A DNA stretch of 60,792 nt from Selenomonas sp. (GCF_024693525.1 NZ_JAILKR010000123.1:1-60792), one strand, 5' to 3'; counted from the stretch's first letter, positions 34,495-44,511 are shown. The notes: generated from the letters alone by a model not told the origin. A program made the numbers and translations.

Positions 34495-35700
34495 ATGAAC
34501 CTCTCAATCAAGATCTTTATTGCACTCATCCTCTCGGTGGTGGTGGGGCTTATCGCGGGTGAACCGGCATTGCCGTTCATCAACTGGTGGATTGCCCCCA
34601 TTGGCACCATTTTCATCAATCTCATCAAGATGATGATCGTACCGGTGGTATTTTTCTCCCTCGTAGTCGGTATGACAAGTCTTGGCGATACGAAGAAACT
34701 GGGGCGCATTGGTTTAAAAACCATCCTGCTGTATCTGTTCACCACGGCAATTGCTATTATCATTGGCTTTGGTATTGCAGGTCTTATTCATCCGGGCGTT
34801 GGTTTGCAGATTGCCAGTGATGCAGCGGTGAAGGTAAAAGAAGCACCTTCTATCATGCAGGTATTCGTGGCAATGGTTCCGGCTAATCCAATCGAGGCCA
34901 TGGCGAAAGCGCAGATTTTGCCGGTCATTATTTTCTCGTTGTTTGTTGGTGTTGGCATCCTTCAGGTAGGCGGCGAGCGGGCGGAACTGCTTGTCAAATT
35001 CTTTGATGCTGCAGCGGAAGTATCCTATAAAATCATTGGCATTGTCATGAGCTTTGCTCCTTATGGTGTATTCGCGCTCTTGCTGCCGGTGGTTGCTAAG
35101 AACGGCCCGAAAGTCTTGCTGCCGTTGATGTCGGTTATTGCCTGCGTGGCCGTTGGCTGTGCTATCCACGCGGTGGCGGTATATTCCACGCTGGCAAAAC
35201 TGTGGGGCGGTCATACGCCGATGCAGTTCTTCCGTGGCATGAGTGAGCAGATGCTCATCGCTTTCACGACTTGCTCCAGTGCAGCTTCACTGCCGGTCAA
35301 TATGAAGAACTGTCAGGAGAAACTCGGCGTATCCCGTGAGGTTTCTTCCTTCGTTCTGCCGCTTGGTGCGACGATCAACATGGATGGTACGGCACTTTAC
35401 ATGGGCGTTTGCACGTTGTTTATCGCCAATGTATTTGGCGTCGATTTGACCATGGGACAGATGATGATGGTCATCCTGACCGGTACGCTGGCCTCCATCG
35501 GTACGGCAGGTGTACCGGGCGCGGGCCTTATCATGTTGGCTATGGTACTCCAGGCTGTGGGCCTTCCCATCGAGGGACTAGCACTGGTAGCTGGTATCGA
35601 CCGTGTCCTCGACATGTTCCGTACCTGTCTGAACATCACTGGCGATGGTGCCGTGACCATTGTCATGGACCAGGAAGAGAAAAAACACGCTGCGGCATAA
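34495..35700 (+). CDS. Dicarboxylate/amino acid:cation symporter (DAACS family)
   Basis: A 401-residue membrane symporter of the GltP/DctA family. The re-entrant serine-rich motif appears as [10 protein letters not shown], followed by [13 protein letters not shown] (NMDGT sodium/substrate motif) and [10 protein letters not shown]. Helix 8 carries the [16 protein letters not shown] substrate-binding segment. An Arg in MFRTCLN is typical of acidic substrates such as glutamate, aspartate or C4-dicarboxylates. AAGGAG lies nine bases before ATG 34495, so it is preferred over GTG 34486. The gene is monocistronic between two terminators. Confidence 0.92.
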   Translation: MNLSIKIFIALILSVVVGLIAGEPALPFINWWIAPIGTIFINLIKMMIVPVVFFSLVVGMTSLGDTKKLGRIGLKTILLYLFTTAIAIIIGFGIAGLIHPGVGLQIASDAAVKVKEAPSIMQVFVAMVPANPIEAMAKAQILPVIIFSLFVGVGILQVGGERAELLVKFFDAAAEVSYKIIGIVMSFAPYGVFALLLPVVAKNGPKVLLPLMSVIACVAVGCAIHAVAVYSTLAKLWGGHTPMQFFRGMSEQMLIAFTTCSSAASLPVNMKNCQEKLGVSREVSSFVLPLGATINMDGTALYMGVCTLFIANVFGVDLTMGQMMMVILTGTLASIGTAGVPGAGLIMLAMVLQAVGLPIEGLALVAGIDRVLDMFRTCLNITGDGAVTIVMDQEEKKHAAA

Positions 35701-35719
35701 AGGTTAAAATATCGCAAAA

Positions 35720-35764
35720 AAATACCGGGAAATTGCAATTTATGGATTGCGTTTCCCGGTATTT
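35720..35764 (+). terminator. Terminator after the symporter gene
   Basis: Perfect 13-base arms AAATACCGGGAAA/TTTCCCGGTATTT (35720-35732 and 35752-35764) around a 19-base loop, ending in T residues. Confidence 0.85.
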
Positions 35765-35776
35765 CTATGCTATAAT
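35747..35776 (+). promoter_or_regulatory. Predicted rpsB promoter
   Basis: A perfect TATAAT at 35771-35776. TTGCGT (35747-35752) at an 18-base spacing is the best -35 and lies inside the preceding terminator stem. It would produce an rpsB leader of about 100 bases. Confidence 0.5.
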
Positions 35777-35813
35777 ACTTGACGGTGTAATAAAAAGCAT
35801 GAGTATCCGATAT

Positions 35814-35844
35814 CTGCCCTGTGCCCCGGTATGGGGTGGTGCAG
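35814..35844 (+). promoter_or_regulatory. Structured rpsB leader hairpin
   Basis: CTGC (35814-35817) pairs with GCAG (35841-35844), and CCCC (35824-35827) pairs with GGGG (35833-35836), with internal bulges and a GGTAT tip. Ribosomal protein S2 leaders are autoregulatory in some bacteria. This one lies 25-70 bases before the SD and is a candidate S2-binding site, by inference only. Confidence 0.35.
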
Positions 35845-35885
35845 AAGATGAGGAGCTCAGAAGAAAAAACAGGAGGTGCACCAAC

Positions 35886-36605
35886 ATGGCAGTTATTTCC
35901 ATGAAACAGTTACTTGAAGCAGGTGTCCACTTCGGACATCAGACCCGCCGTTGGAACCCGAAGATGGCGAAATACATCTTCACGGAGCGCAATGGCATCT
36001 ACATCATCGACCTGCAGAAGACCGTCAAGAAAGTTGACGAGGCTTATGCATTCCTTCGCAGCGTTGCTGAAGAAGGCAAGAACATTCTCTTCGTTGGTAC
36101 GAAGAAACAGGCACAGGAAGCTATCAAAGAAGAGGCTCTGCGTGCTAACATGTTCTACATCAACGAGCGTTGGCTCGGTGGTATGATGACGAACTTCCAG
36201 ACGATCCAGAAGCGCGTTGCTCGCCTGAAAGAGCTCGAGGCTATGGAAGCTGATGGCACGTTCGAAGTCCTCACGAAGAAAGAGGTTCAGGGGCTCCGTC
36301 ATGAGATGGAGAAACTCGAGAAGTACCTCGGCGGTATCAAAGAAATGAACAAGCTTCCGGGCGCACTGTTCATCGTTGATCCGCGCAAAGAGCGCATTGC
36401 TGTTGCTGAGGCACGCAAACTCAACATTCCTATCGTTGCTATCGTTGATACGAACTGCGATCCGGACGAGATCGATTATGTCATTCCGGGCAATGATGAT
36501 GCTATCCGTGCCGTCAAACTGCTGACGGGCCGTATGGCTGATGCTGTTCTCGAAGGCCGTCAGGGCCAGGATGGCGAGGCAGCTGATACGAAAGCTGCTG
36601 AGTAA
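35886..36605 (+). CDS. rpsB: 30S ribosomal protein S2
   Basis: A 239-residue S2 starting [27 protein letters not shown], with the coiled-coil insertion around 105-150 and the C-terminal [27 protein letters not shown]2 joins the small subunit late and anchors S1-type mRNA binding. The frame is open far upstream, but AGGAGGTG at about 35870-35877 and homology fix ATG 35886. It is followed by tsf in the conserved rpsB-tsf-pyrH-frr order. Confidence 0.98.
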   Translation: MAVISMKQLLEAGVHFGHQTRRWNPKMAKYIFTERNGIYIIDLQKTVKKVDEAYAFLRSVAEEGKNILFVGTKKQAQEAIKEEALRANMFYINERWLGGMMTNFQTIQKRVARLKELEAMEADGTFEVLTKKEVQGLRHEMEKLEKYLGGIKEMNKLPGALFIVDPRKERIAVAEARKLNIPIVAIVDTNCDPDEIDYVIPGNDDAIRAVKLLTGRMADAVLEGRQGQDGEAADTKAAE

Positions 36606-36629
36606 TAGTACTCACACAAGAAAGTCATG

Positions 36630-36662
36630 ACGGGGTAAGGGAATAATTATCCCTTACCCCGT
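36630..36662 (+). terminator. Strong hairpin between rpsB and tsf
   Basis: Perfect 13-base arms ACGGGGTAAGGGA and its complement (36630-36642, 36650-36662) with a 7-base loop, followed by TATTTATTATG. The imperfect T tract suggests attenuation of tsf relative to rpsB rather than full termination. Confidence 0.6.
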
Positions 36663-36706
36663 TATTTATTATGAAAATCAAAACGATTTTTAGGAGGAAG
36701 AAGTAA

Positions 36707-37573
36707 ATGGCAATTACTGCTGCACTGGTAAAAGAGCTGCGCGAAAAGACGGGCGCAGGCATGATGGACTGCAAAAAAGCACTGACGGCTGTCGATGGTG
36801 ACATGGAAAAAGCAATCGATTTCTTGCGCGAGAAAGGCATCGCTAAGGCTGAGAAAAAAGCTGGCCGTGTCGCTGCTGAGGGTGCAGTTGCTGCTTACGT
36901 CAGCGACGATGCAAAAGTTGGTGTTGTTGTTGAAATCAACTGCGAGACGGACTTCGCTGCTGGCAATGACCAGTTCAAAGAGCTGACGGCTAAAATCGCT
37001 AAGCACATCGCTGACACGAAACCGGCTGACCTCGATGCACTCAATGACAGCGTTATCGATGGCAAAAAAGTTTCCGACCTCATTACGGAAGCTACGGCAA
37101 CGATTGGTGAGAAAATCTCCCTGCGCCGTTTCGCTTGCTATGAGTCTGCTGGCCGCGTTGCTACCTACATCCACATGGGCGGCAAGATCGGTGTCCTCGT
37201 TGACATGACGGCTGGTGACGAGGCTCTGGGCAAAGATGTTGCTATGCAGATTGCTGCTGCTGCTCCGACGGCTATTGACCGTGCTGGCGTTGACGCTGCT
37301 GACCTCGAGCATGAGAAGGAAGTTCTCCGCAAACAGGCTGAGGAAGAGGGCAAACCGGCTAACATCATCGAGCGTATGGTAGAAGGCCGTATCAACAAAT
37401 TCTACAAAGAAGTTTGCCTCAACGAGCAGATTTTCGTTAAAGATTCCGAGAAGACGGTTGCTGACGTTCTCGGCGATGTCAAAGTTACGGCATTCACGCG
37501 CTTCCAGCTTGGCGAAGGTATCGAGAAGAAAGAAGAAAACTTCGCTGCTGAAGTTGCTGCACAGATGAAATAA
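36707..37573 (+). CDS. tsf: Elongation factor Ts
   Basis: A 288-residue EF-Ts with the N-terminal UBA-like domain ([19 protein letters not shown]), the nucleotide-exchange TDFAAGND region ([11 protein letters not shown]) and the coiled-coil/C-terminal module ([18 protein letters not shown]). EF-Ts reloads EF-Tu with GTP. TAGGAGG precedes the ATG. Codon choice is highly biased (ACG, GCT, CTC repeats), like rpsB and consistent with high expression. Confidence 0.98.
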   Translation: MAITAALVKELREKTGAGMMDCKKALTAVDGDMEKAIDFLREKGIAKAEKKAGRVAAEGAVAAYVSDDAKVGVVVEINCETDFAAGNDQFKELTAKIAKHIADTKPADLDALNDSVIDGKKVSDLITEATATIGEKISLRRFACYESAGRVATYIHMGGKIGVLVDMTAGDEALGKDVAMQIAAAAPTAIDRAGVDAADLEHEKEVLRKQAEEEGKPANIIERMVEGRINKFYKEVCLNEQIFVKDSEKTVADVLGDVKVTAFTRFQLGEGIEKKEENFAAEVAAQMK

Positions 37574-37588
37574 GATTTTTTAAAAGGT

Positions 37589-37622
37589 CCGTTGACTCAA
37601 GATGAGTCAACGGATTTTTTTT
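37589..37622 (+). terminator. Terminator after tsf
   Basis: CCGTTGACTC (37589-37598), loop AAGAT, GAGTCAACGG (37604-37613), then A and eight T residues. Confidence 0.95.
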
Positions 37623-37672
37623 GATTTATCCCATAGATGTGCCGATGAAACGAGGAAATAGCCTTGGAAGCG

Positions 37673-38482
<810 letters not shown>

Positions 38483-38483
<1 letters not shown>

Positions 38484-39040
38484 TGATTAAAGACATCCTT
38501 GCTTCCCATGAGGAACGCATGCAGAAATCCATTGAGGCCCTGAAGCGTGAGTTCGCATCCCTGCGTGCTGGTCGGGCTACGCCGGCTCTGCTGGATAAGG
38601 TAATGGTTGATTATTATGGTTCGCCGACGCCGGTTAACCAGATTGCGAAAGTTGCCGTCCCTGAGCCGCGTATGATTTTGATTCAGCCCTATGAGAAATC
38701 CATGCTCCATGAGATTGAGGTTGCCATCATGAAGTCGGACCTCGGACTTTCCCCGAACTCGGATGGTACGGCAATCCGCCTGGCTATTCCGGCTTTGACC
38801 CAGGAGCGTCGCCAGGAAATTGTAAAACAGGTTAACAAAAAGGCCGAGGAGGCCAAAGTGGCAATCCGCAACGTTCGCCGCGACGGCAATGATGCGGTGA
38901 AGAAACTCGAAAAGGCTAAGGAAATCACGGAGGATGAGTCCAAACGTGGTCAGGAAAGTGTCCAGAAGCTGGTAGATAAGTATATCAAGCTGGTGGATAC
39001 GACGAAAGAAGCCAAGGAGAAAGAGGTCATGGAAGTCTGA
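38483..39040 (+). CDS. frr: Ribosome recycling factor
   Basis: A 185-residue RRF with the three-helix bundle and hinge motifs ALKREFASLRAGRATPALLDKV, PEPRMILIQPYEKS and VRRDGNDAVKKLEK. With EF-G it splits post-termination ribosomes. It is coupled to pyrH by a TAATG overlap. Confidence 0.97.
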
Positions 39041-39041
39041 T

Positions 39042-39260
39042 ATGGCTCATGACGTAGTTGGCCGTCCCTGGGAGGAAGCAAAAGCATTGCTGGAATCGGC
39101 AGGGATTGGGTATCAGATGGAAATATCGCGCCCTTCGCGTGATTTTTTCAAGACAGATAGGAACTGTCTTTATGTCGTTCGCGAACGTAGAATCGCCGAC
39201 GGCACTCTGCTGATTACGCTGGTTGCGAAGCAGAAGAAACTCGAGAAGGAGGTGTTCTGA
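39042..39260 (+). CDS. Small soluble PASTA-like protein of unknown function
   Basis: A 72-residue protein, not a named family as far as I can tell. It reads like a single stand-alone PASTA-type fold: VVGRPWEEAKALLESAGIGY matches the PASTA pattern (V-x-G-x4-EA-x2-L-x2-AG), and a C-terminal VVRERRIADGTLLITLVAKQ matches its last strands. There is no signal peptide, kinase or PBP part. It begins one base after the frr stop and ends one base before the ferredoxin ATG, so it is clearly in the operon. Its function is unknown. Confidence 0.72.
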   Translation: MAHDVVGRPWEEAKALLESAGIGYQMEISRPSRDFFKTDRNCLYVVRERRIADGTLLITLVAKQKKLEKEVF

Positions 39261-39261
39261 C

Positions 39262-39432
39262 ATGGCTTACAAAATCAATGATGACTGCATTTCTTGCGGT
39301 TCCTGTGCTGCTACTTGCCCGGTTGAGGCAATCAGCGAAGGTGCTGAGCATTATGAAATTGATGCAGACAAATGCGTAGAGTGCGGCGCTTGCGCTGCTG
39401 GCTGCCCGGTATCTGCTATCGAGGCTCCCTGA
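39262..39432 (+). CDS. 2[4Fe-4S] ferredoxin
   Basis: A 56-residue clostridial-type ferredoxin with two CxxCxxCxxxCP motifs (CISCGSCAATCP at 9-20 and CVECGACAAGCP at 38-49). It is a low-potential electron carrier. The frame is open upstream to 39223, but MAYKINDDC is the family start and GGAGG lies just before ATG 39262. It lies in the same transcription direction as uppS-dxr-ispG. IspG needs reduced ferredoxin or flavodoxin, so a supply role is plausible. Confidence 0.96.
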   Translation: MAYKINDDCISCGSCAATCPVEAISEGAEHYEIDADKCVECGACAAGCPVSAIEAP

Positions 39433-39462
39433 CGCATGAGGGAATCCTAGGATTCCTTTGGG

Positions 39463-39510
39463 AACAGGCCCCTCTTACGGCTTGACGGAAGAGGGGCTTG
39501 TTCTTGTATT
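39463..39510 (+). terminator. Terminator after the ferredoxin gene
   Basis: Arms 39463-39476 and 39489-39502 (AACAGGCCCCTCTT with one G-T pair) around a 12-base loop, followed by a T-rich tail. A perfect 16-base palindrome GGAATCCTAGGATTCC (39441-39456) precedes it. Confidence 0.75.
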
Positions 39511-39525
39511 ATTGAAGCATACAAT
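39498..39525 (+). promoter_or_regulatory. Predicted uppS promoter
   Basis: TTGTTC (39498-39503), a 16-base spacer and TACAAT (39520-39525), placed just after the terminator and 25 bases before uppS. Confidence 0.55.
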
Positions 39526-39549
39526 ATCCTGTAAACGAGGGATTTCGAT

Positions 39550-40368
39550 ATGATTAAGAAGATTTTAGGCAGCATTGGCAAATCCGTGGTGTCGGGGGGG
39601 ATTTTTGAGATTCCGGAGCACGATTCACCGCTTTTTGCTAAAATTGACTGGGAGAAACTGCCTCGTCATGTAGCAATTATCATGGACGGAAATGGGCGCT
39701 GGGCGAAGGGCCAGGGAATGATTCGCACGGCTGGTCATACCGCTGGTGTCAAGACGCTCAAGAACATTTTAAAAACGGCAATTGGCTTAAAACTCGATGC
39801 GCTTACGGTTTATGCCTTTTCGACGGAGAACTGGAAGCGCCCCCATGCGGAAGTGGATTTCTTGATGAATCTCTTCTCGGAATATCTGAAGAAAGAAGTT
39901 CAGGAAATGCACGAGGACAATGTGCAGATTCATTTCATCGGGCGAATCGATGGGTTGCCAGAATCGCTGCAAAAGCAGATGCGGGATGCCGAAGAACTGA
40001 TGAAGAATAATACCGGTGTTAAATTTAACGTGGCGGCAAACTACGGTGGTCAGGATGAATTGATTCGTGCTGTGCAGACGGTGTCCAAGCGGGTTAATGC
40101 TGGGGAATTGTCCGTGGCGGATATTGATTCCTCAGTGATTGAGGAGGCCCTGGACACGAAGGGGAATCTGCCCGTTGACCTGATGATTCGTACCAGTGGC
40201 GACCAGCGTTTGTCGAACTTTTTGCTTTGGCAGTCGGCTTATGCTGAATTTTGGTTTACGGATACGAATTGGCCGGATTTCACGCCGGAGTGTTTTGTCA
40301 AGGCCATGATCGATTATGCCGGCCGTGACCGCCGCTTTGGTGGACTTACGAAGGAAGAAAAAAAATAA
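39550..40368 (+). CDS. uppS: Undecaprenyl diphosphate synthase
   Basis: UppS adds isopentenyl units to farnesyl-PP to make the C55 carrier of peptidoglycan precursors. The 272-residue cis-prenyltransferase has AIIMDGNGRWA with the catalytic Asp (about 45), TVYAFSTENWKRP, and RTSGDQRLSNFLLWQSAYAE. It has an N-terminal extension of about 35 residues compared with the usual 245-250 aa. An internal ATG further in cannot be excluded as a start, but none has a better SD than GAGGGATTTCG before 39550. Confidence 0.95.
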   Translation: MIKKILGSIGKSVVSGGIFEIPEHDSPLFAKIDWEKLPRHVAIIMDGNGRWAKGQGMIRTAGHTAGVKTLKNILKTAIGLKLDALTVYAFSTENWKRPHAEVDFLMNLFSEYLKKEVQEMHEDNVQIHFIGRIDGLPESLQKQMRDAEELMKNNTGVKFNVAANYGGQDELIRAVQTVSKRVNAGELSVADIDSSVIEEALDTKGNLPVDLMIRTSGDQRLSNFLLWQSAYAEFWFTDTNWPDFTPECFVKAMIDYAGRDRRFGGLTKEEKK

Positions 40369-40382
40369 TAGGGGCGTTTTCA

Positions 40383-41210
40383 TTGATTACAAGAATTATT
40401 ACGGGGATTATCGGGATTGCCTTGGCGGCTCTGGTAATCCAGACCGGCGGTATGTTGTTTGCCGGTTTTGCCTTGGTGCTGGCCCTGCTGGCATGGTTTG
40501 AGTATGTCCGGGCCTTTTCAGAGCGTGGCATGGGGTTGACCTTTGCTACGGGATTAGCTGGCATTACGCTGCTTTGGTATGCAGGCCGCTTTGGCAATGC
40601 CGAATTGATGATGGCAGCTAGTACGCTTATCCTGTTGGTAATCCTCTTGGAAACGGTATTGCGCCATAGCGCAACCAGCATCATGGATGCGGTGACATCC
40701 ATCGCCGGAGTTTTTTATTTTGGTTTTCCTTTTGCCTATATGGTTATGCTGCGGGATATGCAGCCGGGGGTGACGATTTTTACGTCACTGGGGGCATTTG
40801 AGTTCGGTGCAGCCCTGATTTGGATTATGTTTATCGGCACTTGGGCCAGTGATACCTTTGCGTATTTTACCGGTTCGGCAATTGGCCGGCATAAGCTCTG
40901 CCCAAGCATCAGTCCGAACAAGACGGTAGAGGGCTTCTTAGGCTCGGTAGTGGGTACGACGGTGTCCGTAGCTGGCCTGGGAGTATTCTTTTCGTTGCCG
41001 GTCAAGGAGCTGGCGCTGTTGGGATTGGCAATTTCCATTCTGGCAACGCTGGGCGACTTGGTTGAGTCGGTGGCGAAGCGTTACACGGGCATCAAGGACT
41101 CGGGAAATATTATTCCGGGACATGGTGGCGTTTGGGACCGCTTTGACAGTGTCCTGTTTACAGCACCGCTGGTGTATTATTTTGTAAAATTCGTCGGATT
41201 GTCGATGTAA
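40383..41210 (+). CDS. cdsA: Phosphatidate cytidylyltransferase
   Basis: A 275-residue CDP-diglyceride synthase with about eight membrane helices and the C-terminal signature SVAKRYTGIKDSGNIIPGHG followed by GVWDRFDS. It makes CDP-diacylglycerol, the precursor of phosphatidylglycerol and phosphatidylethanolamine. The start is TTG 40383 with AGGGGC upstream. It follows uppS after 14 bases. Confidence 0.95.
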   Translation: MITRIITGIIGIALAALVIQTGGMLFAGFALVLALLAWFEYVRAFSERGMGLTFATGLAGITLLWYAGRFGNAELMMAASTLILLVILLETVLRHSATSIMDAVTSIAGVFYFGFPFAYMVMLRDMQPGVTIFTSLGAFEFGAALIWIMFIGTWASDTFAYFTGSAIGRHKLCPSISPNKTVEGFLGSVVGTTVSVAGLGVFFSLPVKELALLGLAISILATLGDLVESVAKRYTGIKDSGNIIPGHGGVWDRFDSVLFTAPLVYYFVKFVGLSM

Positions 41211-41232
41211 AAGGAAGTAAGGTGAAGCGGCG

Positions 41233-42381
41233 ATGAAAAATATAGCAGTATTGGGCTCTACGGGGTCTATCGGGACCCAGACTTTAGAGGTAGTACGCAG
41301 TCATCCGGATTTATTTCATATTTCGGTGCTGGCAGCTAATGCCAGTGATGAACTTTTGGAACAGCAGATTCGCGAGTTTGAACCGGAGTTGGCAGTTCTT
41401 TCGGATGAGGCTGCTTATAACCGGCTGAAGAGCCGGTATAGTGGTCCCACAAAACTGGCGGGCGGCCGTCAGGCTTTTATCGATGCAGCTGCCGTGGATG
41501 AAGTCGATACGGTGGTTACGTCGATGATGGGCTTTGCTGGTTTGGAACCAACGATGAAAGCTCTGGATGCCAAGAAAGACATTGCTTTGGCGAATAAGGA
41601 AACCTTGGTAGTGGCTGGTGAAATTGTCACCCGCCGGGCTAGGGAGCAGGGCGTAGCGATTTTGCCGGTGGATAGTGAGCATTGTGCGTTTTTCCAGTGC
41701 TTGCAGGGAGAAAAGCTGGCCAGCATCGAAAAGCTTCTGCTGACTTGTTCGGGAGGGCCTTTTTGCGGGAAAAAACGCGAAGATTTGAAAGATGCGACGG
41801 TGGAGCAGGTACTAGCTCATCCGACTTGGAATATGGGCAAAAAGATTACCGTTGATTCGGCCTCGCTAGTCAATAAGGGACTGGAAGTCATCGAGGCCAA
41901 ATGGCTCTATGGCGTTCGCTATGACCAGATTCAGGTAGTGGTTCATCCGCAGAGCATCGTTCATTCCATGGTACAGTTTCATGACGGTGCTGTTATCGCC
42001 CAATTGGGGTCTACGGATATGAAGCTGCCAATTCAGTATGCGCTTACGTATCCTAACCGCACCGATTCGAAGTTTGAGCGCTTGGACTTCTGGAAGATGA
42101 AGGACTTGACCTTTGCTAAACCGGATACGGATACTTTCAAGGGATTGAAATTTGCTTATGAGGCCGGTGAGATGGGGGGCAGCATGCCTTGTATTTTCAA
42201 TGCGGCCAATGAGATTGCTGTTGGTGCCTTCTTGAAGGGGGGCATCAAGTTCCTCGATATTTATGACATTATCGAGCAGACGATGCTGAAACGTGAATGC
42301 ATCATGGAACCGACGCTGGAGGAATTGTTTGAGGAGGATCGCTGGGCCCGCGACTTCGCGGCGTCCCTGCTGACGAAATAA
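41233..42381 (+). CDS. dxr: 1-deoxy-D-xylulose 5-phosphate reductoisomerase
   Basis: A 382-residue DXR (IspC), the second enzyme of the MEP isoprenoid pathway. It has the NADPH-binding GSTGSIGTQTLEV (8-20), LANKETLVVAG, the metal/substrate segment LPVDSEHCAFFQCL, and NMGKKITVDSASLVNKGLEVIEA. It feeds IspG encoded two genes downstream. The ATG follows GGAAGTAAGGTG. Confidence 0.97.
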   Translation: MKNIAVLGSTGSIGTQTLEVVRSHPDLFHISVLAANASDELLEQQIREFEPELAVLSDEAAYNRLKSRYSGPTKLAGGRQAFIDAAAVDEVDTVVTSMMGFAGLEPTMKALDAKKDIALANKETLVVAGEIVTRRAREQGVAILPVDSEHCAFFQCLQGEKLASIEKLLLTCSGGPFCGKKREDLKDATVEQVLAHPTWNMGKKITVDSASLVNKGLEVIEAKWLYGVRYDQIQVVVHPQSIVHSMVQFHDGAVIAQLGSTDMKLPIQYALTYPNRTDSKFERLDFWKMKDLTFAKPDTDTFKGLKFAYEAGEMGGSMPCIFNAANEIAVGAFLKGGIKFLDIYDIIEQTMLKRECIMEPTLEELFEEDRWARDFAASLLTK

Positions 42382-42396
42382 CAGGCAGGTGTTTTT

Positions 42397-43434
42397 ATGG
42401 TTTTGACGATAGCAGCAGCTATTTTTGTTTTTGGTCTTTTGGTGCTGGTTCATGAACTGGGGCATTTTATTACGGCAAAACTAACGGGGATGCGCGTGGA
42501 TGAATTTGCCATCGGCTTTGGGCCGAAGCTCATAAGCCATCAGTGGGGCGAAACCGTTTATTCGATTCGTGCCATACCCCTCGGTGGTTTCAACGACATA
42601 GCGGGCATGGACCCTAGTGATAACGATGCTGGTGAGCGCGGTTATTGTGCCAAACCGGTTCTTTCCCGAATGGTGGTCATTCTGGCGGGGTCCATTATGA
42701 ATTTTATCTTGCCGGTGTTCCTGTTCTTTGGCATCTTTTTCTTTGCTGGCGTCAGCACCCCAAATCCCGAGCCAATCCTTGGAACGGTTATGGAAGGCAA
42801 GCCAGCGGCGGAAGCAGGCCTTAAAAATGGCGACCGGGTTCTCAGCCTTGACGGTGTGGGCACGAATTCTTGGGCCGATTTTGTCAATGGCGTGAAGGAC
42901 AATACGGGAGAACCGATTACCGTTGTGGTTCAGCGTGGCGACGAGAGAGTTACCACGGTCATGACGCCGGTTTATGATAATCAGGCGAAGAAGGCTGTAG
43001 TTGGTGTAATGAGTTCGGTGGAGACCCATCACCCCGGTGTCTTGGAAGCAGCTCAGCTGGCTGTAAGCAAGACCGTGGCGATTATCCTGATGATGCTGGA
43101 TGCCCTCTATAAGATTATTCTGGAGCTTTCCGGGGCGGAATTGGCTGGCCCCATTGGCGTAGCCCAGATGGCTGGTGAGGTTGCGCAAATGGGGTTTGTA
43201 CCGTTGCTTAATTTTGCTGCATTTTTGAGCCTCAACCTTGGCATCGTGAATCTGTTCCCCATTCCGGCTCTGGATGGCGGACATTTTGCCGGCCTGGTCG
43301 TTGAGGCAGTACGGGGGAAGCCCATGAGTCCGAAGGCACTGGAATACACCCAGAAAATCGGCATTTTCTTGCTGATTTTGCTCATGGTGCTGGCGACGAA
43401 GAACGATATCGTACGCGTCTTTACGGGAGGCTAA
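42397..43434 (+). CDS. rseP: Site-2 protease RseP/RasP
   Basis: A 345-residue membrane metalloprotease. The zinc motif HELGH lies in the first helix (about 18-22), a single PDZ domain at about 120-200, and the second metal-ligand motif NLFPIPALDGG near 288-298. It cuts transmembrane segments of anti-sigma factors, signal peptides and division proteins. The dxr-rseP-ispG order is conserved across Firmicutes. Its substrate here cannot be read from the sequence. Confidence 0.95.
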   Translation: MVLTIAAAIFVFGLLVLVHELGHFITAKLTGMRVDEFAIGFGPKLISHQWGETVYSIRAIPLGGFNDIAGMDPSDNDAGERGYCAKPVLSRMVVILAGSIMNFILPVFLFFGIFFFAGVSTPNPEPILGTVMEGKPAAEAGLKNGDRVLSLDGVGTNSWADFVNGVKDNTGEPITVVVQRGDERVTTVMTPVYDNQAKKAVVGVMSSVETHHPGVLEAAQLAVSKTVAIILMMLDALYKIILELSGAELAGPIGVAQMAGEVAQMGFVPLLNFAAFLSLNLGIVNLFPIPALDGGHFAGLVVEAVRGKPMSPKALEYTQKIGIFLLILLMVLATKNDIVRVFTGG

Positions 43435-43437
43435 GAA

Positions 43438-44511
43438 ATGATAAAACGAAAAAAGACCCGGCAGATTCATATTGGGCCCGTGGCTATTGGCGGCGGCGCA
43501 CCGATTTCGGTGCAGTCTATGTGCAATACGAAGACGACGGATACCGAGGCCACGGTGGCGCAGATTAAGGCTTTGCAGGCTGCGGGCTGTGATATTGTCC
43601 GCTTGGCGGTGCCGGATATGGAAGCGGCCAAGAATCTGGGTAATATCATTGCTCAGGTTGATGTGCCACTGGTAGCCGATATCCATTTTGATTACAAGCT
43701 GGCCTTGGAGGCTATTAATCAGGGAATTTCAGCTTTGCGTTTGAATCCAGGAAATATTGGCGGTGAGGAGAAGGTAAGGGCTGTGGTGCAGGCGGCCAAA
43801 AACAAACATATCCCCATTCGCATAGGCGTCAATGCTGGTTCCTTGGATAAGAAAATTCTGGCCAAGTACGGCGCGGTTACGCCAGAAGCCTTGGTAGAAT
43901 CGGCAATGCAGCATATTCGCATCTTGGAGGACCTGGATTTCCACGATATGAAAATATCTCTCAAAGCCCACGATGTGCCCCTTACCTTAGCGGCTTATCG
44001 CTTGATGAGCGAGACGGTGGATTATCCGCTGCATCTTGGTATCACTGAGGCGGGAACGGTCAATACGGGGATTATCAAATCGGCGGTAGGAATCGGTGCA
44101 CTATTGGCGGAAGGCATCGGCGATACCTTCCGGATTTCTCTGACGGGAGACCCGGTGGTTGAGGTAAAGGTGGCCAATGAGATTTTAAAATCCTTAGGGC
44201 TTAAAGAATATGGCCCCACGCTGGTAGCTTGCCCCACCTGCGGCCGGACTAGCATCGATTTGCCGGCTATTGCTGCCCAGGTGGAAAAGAAGCTGGAAAC
44301 CATCAAGGATCCCATCGATGTGGCTGTTATGGGCTGTGTGGTCAATGGCCCCGGCGAGGCACGGGGAGCGGATGTAGGCATTGCCGGCGGCAATGGCGAG
44401 GGCCTGATTTTCCGCAAGGGGGAAATCATCCGCAAGGTACCAGAAGAAATACTGGTGGAGGAACTGTTCAAGGAAATCGATGCAATATTGGAGGAGCGTA
44501 AACAGAAATGA
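43438..44511 (+). CDS. ispG: 4-hydroxy-3-methylbut-2-enyl diphosphate synthase
   Basis: A 357-residue short-form IspG (GcpE). The TIM-barrel part begins [16 protein letters not shown], with [14 protein letters not shown] and LNPGNIG. The C-terminal iron-sulphur domain has CPTCGRT and [11 protein letters not shown], supplying the three Cys (plus Glu) that hold the [4Fe-4S] cluster. It converts MEcPP to HMBPP with two electrons from ferredoxin or flavodoxin. The ATG lies three bases after rseP, and the 3' end overlaps proS by four bases. Confidence 0.97.
   Translation: MIKRKKTRQIHIGPVAIGGGAPISVQSMCNTKTTDTEATVAQIKALQAAGCDIVRLAVPDMEAAKNLGNIIAQVDVPLVADIHFDYKLALEAINQGISALRLNPGNIGGEEKVRAVVQAAKNKHIPIRIGVNAGSLDKKILAKYGAVTPEALVESAMQHIRILEDLDFHDMKISLKAHDVPLTLAAYRLMSETVDYPLHLGITEAGTVNTGIIKSAVGIGALLAEGIGDTFRISLTGDPVVEVKVANEILKSLGLKEYGPTLVACPTCGRTSIDLPAIAAQVEKKLETIKDPIDVAVMGCVVNGPGEARGADVGIAGGNGEGLIFRKGEIIRKVPEEILVEELFKEIDAILEERKQK

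Noticed and set aside
39441..39456. 16-base perfect palindrome GGAATCCTAGGATTCC after the ferredoxin gene as a recombination or attachment site
   Set aside because: It sits directly before a terminator, has no repeat partner nearby, and no integrase or mobile gene is present.
42481..43686. Open frame of about 400 codons antisense to rseP and the start of ispG
   Set aside because: It spans two real genes on the other strand, is His/Asn/Arg-rich as expected for antisense translation, and has no SD.
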